Assembly (NCBI GenBank): GCA_965246835.1
Contig: CBDFFQ010000001.1
Span: 1,302,001-1,366,000, forward strand
DNA: 64,000 bases
Direction of reading: 5' to 3'
From: JANPPS01 sp965246835
Lineage (GTDB): Bacteria; Pseudomonadota; Alphaproteobacteria; Acetobacterales; Acetobacteraceae
The position numbers were made by a program, and so were the translations under genes. Below the pieces are notes generated by a model that saw only the letters and a program-made list of their open reading frames with translations, did not search any database and had not been told where the DNA came from. The first letter of the stretch is position 1. Each line of letters begins with the position of its first letter. Below, piece after piece: positions 61,501-64,000 of this stretch.

Positions 61501-61726
61501 GCCGCTATTCCTGGTGCAGGACGAAGTGTATGGCGAGGTCGCGCCGGCCTATTCGGCCCCGCTGACCGCATCGGCCCCGCTGACAGCATTGGACGTGACG
61601 GCCGGGATTCTGCCGAAAGCCCCGGCCGCCACGCCGGACCCGGCGGGCACGCAGTCCTACGCCGCGCTGACCTCGTTCGTGACGGACCCGAGTGCCGCGG
61701 GCATGATCCTGCCCCGCGCTGCGTAG
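58595..61726 (+). CDS. Mosaic secreted protein: beta-helix, three CBM60-like modules and a matrixin-type zinc protease
   Basis: 1043 residues from the ATG at 58595, read MATLTVGAQSQFTSI; an ATG at 58565 would add ten. Residues 1-300 form a right-handed beta-helix (repeating V.NS.F.. and NN.I.. rungs). Three modules of about 105 residues (about 340, 476 and 841 onward) share VDG.Q.GGVRT, NFLNDDAGPTGDRNLY and NLYHGG, the calcium-dependent CBM60 pattern. Between modules 2 and 3 lies a metzincin: HEIGHAIGLGH (His767, Glu768, His771, His777) and the Met-turn NSVMYP (Met785). PT-rich linkers separate the parts. No classical signal peptide is seen, so type I secretion is possible; no exporter is nearby. 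Confidence 0.88.
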   Translation: MATLTVGAQSQFTSIAAAVAAAQNGDTVAVEAGTYTNDFLTVTHNINLVGVGGQVNMVATSAPPNGKAMLDVSGNVTVDHFTFSGVSVADNNGAGIRYEGGNLVVKNSIFKDNQEGLLANPDANGTILIQNSEFAHNGAGDGYSHGLYVGAIKSLTVQNSYFHDAVVGHEIKSRAASTTITGNRIQNNASGTASYDIDLPNGGVAVVSNNVIQKGVQSSNPNVIEFGVEGSVANSSLSASNNTIVTDRPTGYAVLNYSAATVSLTGNSVYGFAGRALSYGAATESGTIVLTARPVLDTAAVAFTGSTPAPTPTPTPTPTPTPTPAPAPAPTPTPTPISAGTDTLVLQVAEDQYLGIDAQYTLAVDGLQIGGVRTASTQLGASQVTLTGAFGSGGHTLSVNFLNDDAGPTGDRNLYVSVSSFNGVAITGVGANLYHGGVSNLAIPAVKPAPTPTPTPTPTPTPTPSPAPTPSPAPTGTDKLVFQVSENSYLGIDAQYTVAIDGVQQGGVRTATVPLGSSETVTLTGNFGSGPHTFSATFLNDDAGPTGDRNLFVDLTSYNGTPLTGGGAIYTTGTRNFAIPATMPTPTPTPTPTPTPTPTPTPTPTPTPTPTPTPTPTPTPTPAPTYVLEGPKWSSKPVTWSFETSTYTSDASYSFSNPIGAAYQSLIQQAFQRWATVSGVAFTQVPDTTNPLGAANIRIGFGALNTANSHIVGVTSYRYGNTPSGQTFAPDVVVRLEDPAEVPLASGTGGVLTYQGLTATLYQVALHEIGHAIGLGHSTDPNSVMYPTVGTSNTDLNAGDIAGVQALYGVAATPTPTPTPTPTPTPTPTPTPTPTPTPTPTTGVLVLNLNEDAYQGVDARYTLSVDGIQIGGVRTETAQAKLGQVETLTLTGFAKGPHSLAINFLNDDAGPTGDRNLYAGVVSNDGVAVKGVGANLYHGGLYTLSVPGSAAALTSDTIAATTGLNQPAGPLFLVQDEVYGEVAPAYSAPLTASAPLTALDVTAGILPKAPAATPDPAGTQSYAALTSFVTDPSAAGMILPRAA
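59521..59601. repeat. PT-linker repeat 1
   Basis: Diverged CCTACG/CCGACG hexamers coding for Pro-Thr dipeptides between the beta-helix and the first CBM60-like module. Confidence 0.8.
59938..60018. repeat. PT-linker repeat 2
   Basis: Mixed CCGACG/CCTACA hexamers between the first and second CBM60-like modules, coding for Pro-Thr-rich sequence. Confidence 0.75.
60343..60468. repeat. PT-linker repeat 3
   Basis: Hexamers including CCCACT in five perfect tandem copies from 60350, then CCCACG and ACGCCG forms. It codes for a long Pro-Thr linker ahead of the protease domain. Confidence 0.85.
61033..61113. repeat. PT-linker repeat 4
   Basis: CCCACT in eight perfect copies from 61034 to 61081, then four CCCACA. 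It links the protease to the third CBM60-like module. Slippage would change linker length without a frameshift. Confidence 0.85.
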
Positions 61727-61738
61727 GGAGCCTCGCTG

Positions 61739-61774
61739 CGACGGGCGGTCCGGTGGCACCCGGGCCGCCCGTCG
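61739..61774 (+). terminator. Strong hairpin after the protease gene
   Basis: Arms CGACGGGCGG and CCGCCCGTCG with an inner CCGG/CCGG pairing. There is no T-run, so it may stop RNA decay or, with Rho, terminate. Confidence 0.5.
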
Positions 61775-61826
61775 CCCAGCGATGCACCTGTTCCCCCGGG
61801 GCGTCCGATAGGCTAGGTCTCCGCCC

Positions 61827-62426
61827 ATGAGCCCGCCCCTTCGCCGCGCGACCATCACGCGCACCACTTCCGAGACCCAGATCGCCCTCACGCTCGACCT
61901 GGACGGCACCGGGCAGGCGCAGATCGCGACCGGGATCGGCTTCCTGGATCACATGCTGACCGCATTTGCCCGGCACTCCCTGTGCGATCTCACGATCGAG
62001 GCCACCGGCGACCTGCATATCGATTTCCACCACACGACCGAGGATATCGGCATCGTGCTCGGCCAGGCGCTGGCGCAGGCGGTGGGCGATAAGCGCGGCA
62101 TCGTGCGCTACGGCCACGCCTCGGTCCCGATGGACGAGGCGCTGGTCGAAGCCTCGCTCGACCTGTCGGGCCGGGCGTTCCTGGCCTGGGATCCCGTGTT
62201 CGCGCGGGACAAGGTGGGCGAGATGGATACCGAGCTGTTCCAGGAGTTCTTCCGCGCCTTTGCCATGAATGCGCTGCTGACCCTGCATGTGCGGCAGCTC
62301 GCCGGGACCAATGCGCATCACGTGGCCGAGGCCTGCTTCAAGGCCGTGGCCCGCGCGCTCCGCCAGGCGGTCGAGAGTGACCCACGGGGACAAGGCGCCA
62401 TCCCGTCCACCAAGGGGTCGCTATGA
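61827..62426 (+). CDS. hisB: Imidazoleglycerol-phosphate dehydratase HisB
   Basis: 199 residues. Metal-binding histidine motifs are present: GIGFLDHMLTAFARHS, then DFHHTTEDIGIVLG with the paired His, RYGHASVPMDEALVE and the LAGTNAHHVAEACFKA repeat. This is the bacterial monofunctional HisB. It dehydrates imidazole glycerol phosphate in histidine synthesis. The ATG follows no strong ribosome site. It overlaps the DUF2628 gene by four bases. Confidence 0.96.
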   Translation: MSPPLRRATITRTTSETQIALTLDLDGTGQAQIATGIGFLDHMLTAFARHSLCDLTIEATGDLHIDFHHTTEDIGIVLGQALAQAVGDKRGIVRYGHASVPMDEALVEASLDLSGRAFLAWDPVFARDKVGEMDTELFQEFFRAFAMNALLTLHVRQLAGTNAHHVAEACFKAVARALRQAVESDPRGQGAIPSTKGSL

Positions 62427-62794
62427 CGAGCTGGACCGCGCATCTCCGCTATGGGCGGGAGCCCGTGCTGGTGCGGGAGGGTTGGAGCTGGGGCGCCGCG
62501 CTGTTCGGGCCGTTCTGGCTACTGGCGCAGCGGGCGTGGATCCCGGCGGTCTTTGCGCTGCTCGCTTTGGTGCTCAATGCCGTGCTGGTGCCAGCCGCGC
62601 TGAAGCCGATCGTGGCGCTGGGCCTGGCAGTGGCGCTGGGCACCATGGGGCGGGACCTCGTGCGCTGGTCGCTGGAGCGGCGGGGCTATGTGCTGGGCCA
62701 CGTGCTGGCCGCACGCGATGCGGAGGGCGCGCTGTCCCGGCTGCTGACCGCGCAGCCCGAGATCGCGGCGCAGATGGTCGAGCGGCTGCGGTGA
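62423..62794 (+). CDS. DUF2628 membrane protein in the his operon
   Basis: 123 residues. The N-terminal WGAALFGPFWLLAQRAWIPAVFALLALVLNAVLV is the DUF2628 motif with one or two membrane segments, followed by LGLAVALGTMGRDLVRWSLERRGY. In other Rhodospirillales it also lies between hisB and hisH, so the position is conserved, but its role is unknown. Its stop shares one base with the hisH start. Confidence 0.9.
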   Translation: MTSWTAHLRYGREPVLVREGWSWGAALFGPFWLLAQRAWIPAVFALLALVLNAVLVPAALKPIVALGLAVALGTMGRDLVRWSLERRGYVLGHVLAARDAEGALSRLLTAQPEIAAQMVERLR

Positions 62795-63426
62795 TGCACG
62801 TGGCCGTCGTGGATTACGGCAGCGGCAATTTGGCCTCCGCCCACCGGGCGCTGCAGGTTGCGGCCGATCGCGCCGGGATCGCGGCCACGGTCGAGGTGAC
62901 CCGTGATCCGGACCGGGTCGCGGCGGCGGATCGCGTGGTATTGCCGGGCCAGGGCGCGTTTGCCGAGTGCGCGCGGGGCCTGGGCGCCGTGCCGGGCATG
63001 CGGGACGCGATCGAGGCCAGCGCCGAACGGGGCCGGCCGTTCCTCGGCATCTGCGTCGGCATGCAGTTGATGGCCCGGCGGGGTCTCGAGCATGTGACGA
63101 CCGAGGGCTTCGGCTGGATCGAAGGTGAGATCGCCGCCATGGACCCGCCCGGCCTGCGCCTGCCGCAAATGGGCTGGAACGAGCTGCTGTTCACACCGGG
63201 CGCGCATCCGCTGCTGGACGGGTTGGCGCCAGGCGATCACGCCTATTTCGTGCACAGCTATGCCCTGCGCGGTCCTGATCACGACGTGATCGCCACCACC
63301 GACTATGGCGGCGCCGTGCCGGCTATCGTGGTATCAGGCAACCGGGCCGGCACGCAGTTCCATGTGGAAAAGAGCCAGGCGGTCGGCCTGCGCATCCTGG
63401 AAAACTTCCTGCGGTGGGCGCCATGA
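62794..63426 (+). CDS. hisH: Imidazole glycerol phosphate synthase, glutamine amidotransferase subunit HisH
   Basis: 210 residues. Class I amidotransferase: nucleophile Cys in FLGICVGMQLM, and the His/Glu of the triad in GTQFHVEKSQ. DYGSGNLASAHRAL is the HisH N-terminus. HAYFVHSYAL contacts HisF. It hydrolyses glutamine and passes ammonia to HisF. The start was set at the ATG at 62794 by overlap with the DUF2628 stop. HisF is presumably downstream of hisA. Confidence 0.96.
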   Translation: MHVAVVDYGSGNLASAHRALQVAADRAGIAATVEVTRDPDRVAAADRVVLPGQGAFAECARGLGAVPGMRDAIEASAERGRPFLGICVGMQLMARRGLEHVTTEGFGWIEGEIAAMDPPGLRLPQMGWNELLFTPGAHPLLDGLAPGDHAYFVHSYALRGPDHDVIATTDYGGAVPAIVVSGNRAGTQFHVEKSQAVGLRILENFLRWAP

Positions 63427-63971
63427 CCGGGGCGCTCGCGCACGAACTGGCCGTGGAACGCGCGCTGGAGCTGCCGGAAGACGATCTTGCATCGCTGTGC
63501 GAGGCGGCCGACGCCGCGATCATCGAGGGCGGCGGCTTCGGCTGGGTGAAGTCCCCGGGCCGGCTGGCGCTGGAGAGCTACTTCAAGGGCGTGCTGCTGG
63601 TGCCGGAACGCGAGCTGTTCGTGGCCCGGCTTGACGGCATGATCGTGGGCTCCGTGCAGCTGGTGCGTCCGCCGCGCAACAACGAGGCGCAGGCCTTTGC
63701 CGCGACCCTCATGCACGCCTTCATCGCCCCCTATGCGCGCGGGCACGGCCTCGCCACCCTGCTGACCCAACGGGTCGAGGAAGGGGCGCGGGCTCTGGGC
63801 TACCACGTGCTGAACCTCGACGTGCGCGAGACGCAGGAGACGGCGATCCGGATGTACGAGCGGCTCGGCTACCACCGCTGGGGGGAGCATCCGGCCTATG
63901 CCCGCGTGGGCGGCCGAACGATCCGCGGACTGTTCTTCACCAAGCTGCTCAGCGTGAAAACCGAGAAATGA
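63423..63971 (+). CDS. GNAT-family N-acetyltransferase
   Basis: 182 residues, from an ATG overlapping the hisH stop. The acetyl-CoA binding motif A (R/Q-x-x-G-x-G/A) is seen as FIAPYARGHGLATLLTQRV, and motif B as ALGYHVLNLDVRETQETAIRMYERLGYHRWG. Preceding strands are ELFVARLDGMIVGSVQLV. It sits inside the his operon, coupled on both sides by four-base overlaps, so it may have a metabolic or protein target tied to histidine synthesis. Confidence 0.92.
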   Translation: MTGALAHELAVERALELPEDDLASLCEAADAAIIEGGGFGWVKSPGRLALESYFKGVLLVPERELFVARLDGMIVGSVQLVRPPRNNEAQAFAATLMHAFIAPYARGHGLATLLTQRVEEGARALGYHVLNLDVRETQETAIRMYERLGYHRWGEHPAYARVGGRTIRGLFFTKLLSVKTEK

Positions 63972-64000
63972 GTGGGCTCACCCTTTACCCGGCGATCGAT
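63968..64000 (+). CDS. hisA: HisA, 5' end only (runs off the right edge)
   Basis: Eleven codons, MSGLTLYPAID, match the N-terminus of phosphoribosyl-formimino isomerase HisA (LYPAIDLKDG). The ATG overlaps the acetyltransferase stop by four bases. The identity rests on this short match and on operon position, and the rest is outside the window. Confidence 0.85.
   Translation, partial: MSGLTLYPAID

Overview
The window is a strongly G+C-rich bacterial chromosome segment, most likely from an alphaproteobacterium of the Acetobacteraceae/Rhodospirillales type. This rests on gene content and on G/C-dominated third codon positions. Typical alphaproteobacterial groups are a CarD-like regulator, a 7Fe ferredoxin, an S4 protein and a SUV3-type helicase in a row, and a his operon that carries a DUF2628 gene between hisB and hisH. 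No rRNA, tRNA, CRISPR array, phage or plasmid functions were seen. No gene-free stretch exceeds 300 bases; the longest, about 265 bases, precedes the large protease at 58595.

Layout. 1-11534 (minus): a two-partner secretion locus with a TpsB outer-membrane transporter, a 2618-residue TpsA exoprotein and a TPR lipoprotein, probably a CHAT protein, cut by the window edge. 11589-13196 is an acyl-CoA ligase. 13322-14367 is a two-gene unit: a peptidoglycan-binding protein and an unrecognised protein with a possible clan-CD His/Cys dyad. 14513-17944 holds a nitroreductase and an EmrA/EmrB-like efflux pair. 17949-27384 (minus) is a catabolic and transport operon: MaoC-like hydratase, long-chain acyl-CoA synthetase, a complete branched-chain-type ABC transporter, a degenerate PaaK-like ligase and a 2OG-Fe(II) oxygenase. 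27459-29982 has an acyltransferase, an MpaB-type oxygenase and a stand-alone receiver domain.

29983-31569 is a small mobile-DNA scar. An IS630 element sits inside a VapC-type toxin gene and leaves the upstream antitoxin intact. 31587-39319 is mostly housekeeping: uracil-DNA glycosylase, thpR, tesA divergent from a YbbA/YbbP exporter, a Bax-inhibitor-1 protein, a CarD-like regulator, ferredoxin and an Hsp15-like protein. 39316-43952 adds the helicase, an M17 peptidase and a MarR regulator. 43989-45745 is an orphan pair of sugar-type ABC permeases. 45818-54534 is a surface-glycan region with a duplicated-domain secreted protein, a polyprenyl-phosphate sugar-1-P transferase, a PglF/FlaA1-type dehydratase, a DegT aminotransferase, a methyltransferase and a TPR-GT9-methyltransferase fusion. 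54479-58328 holds an FtsJ-like methyltransferase, DUF423, a proline iminopeptidase, a beta-hydroxyacid dehydrogenase and DUF2848. 58595-61726 encodes a mosaic matrixin-type protease with CBM60-like modules. 61827-64000 is the histidine operon (hisB, DUF2628, hisH, GNAT, start of hisA), tightly coupled translationally.

The least described parts are the peptidoglycan-binding/His-Cys pair (13322-14367), the TPR-GT9-methyltransferase fusion (52012-54534), the beta-helix/CBM60/matrixin mosaic (58595-61726) and the two-partner secretion locus with its lipoprotein. All identifications come from reading motifs and gene order; no database search was possible.
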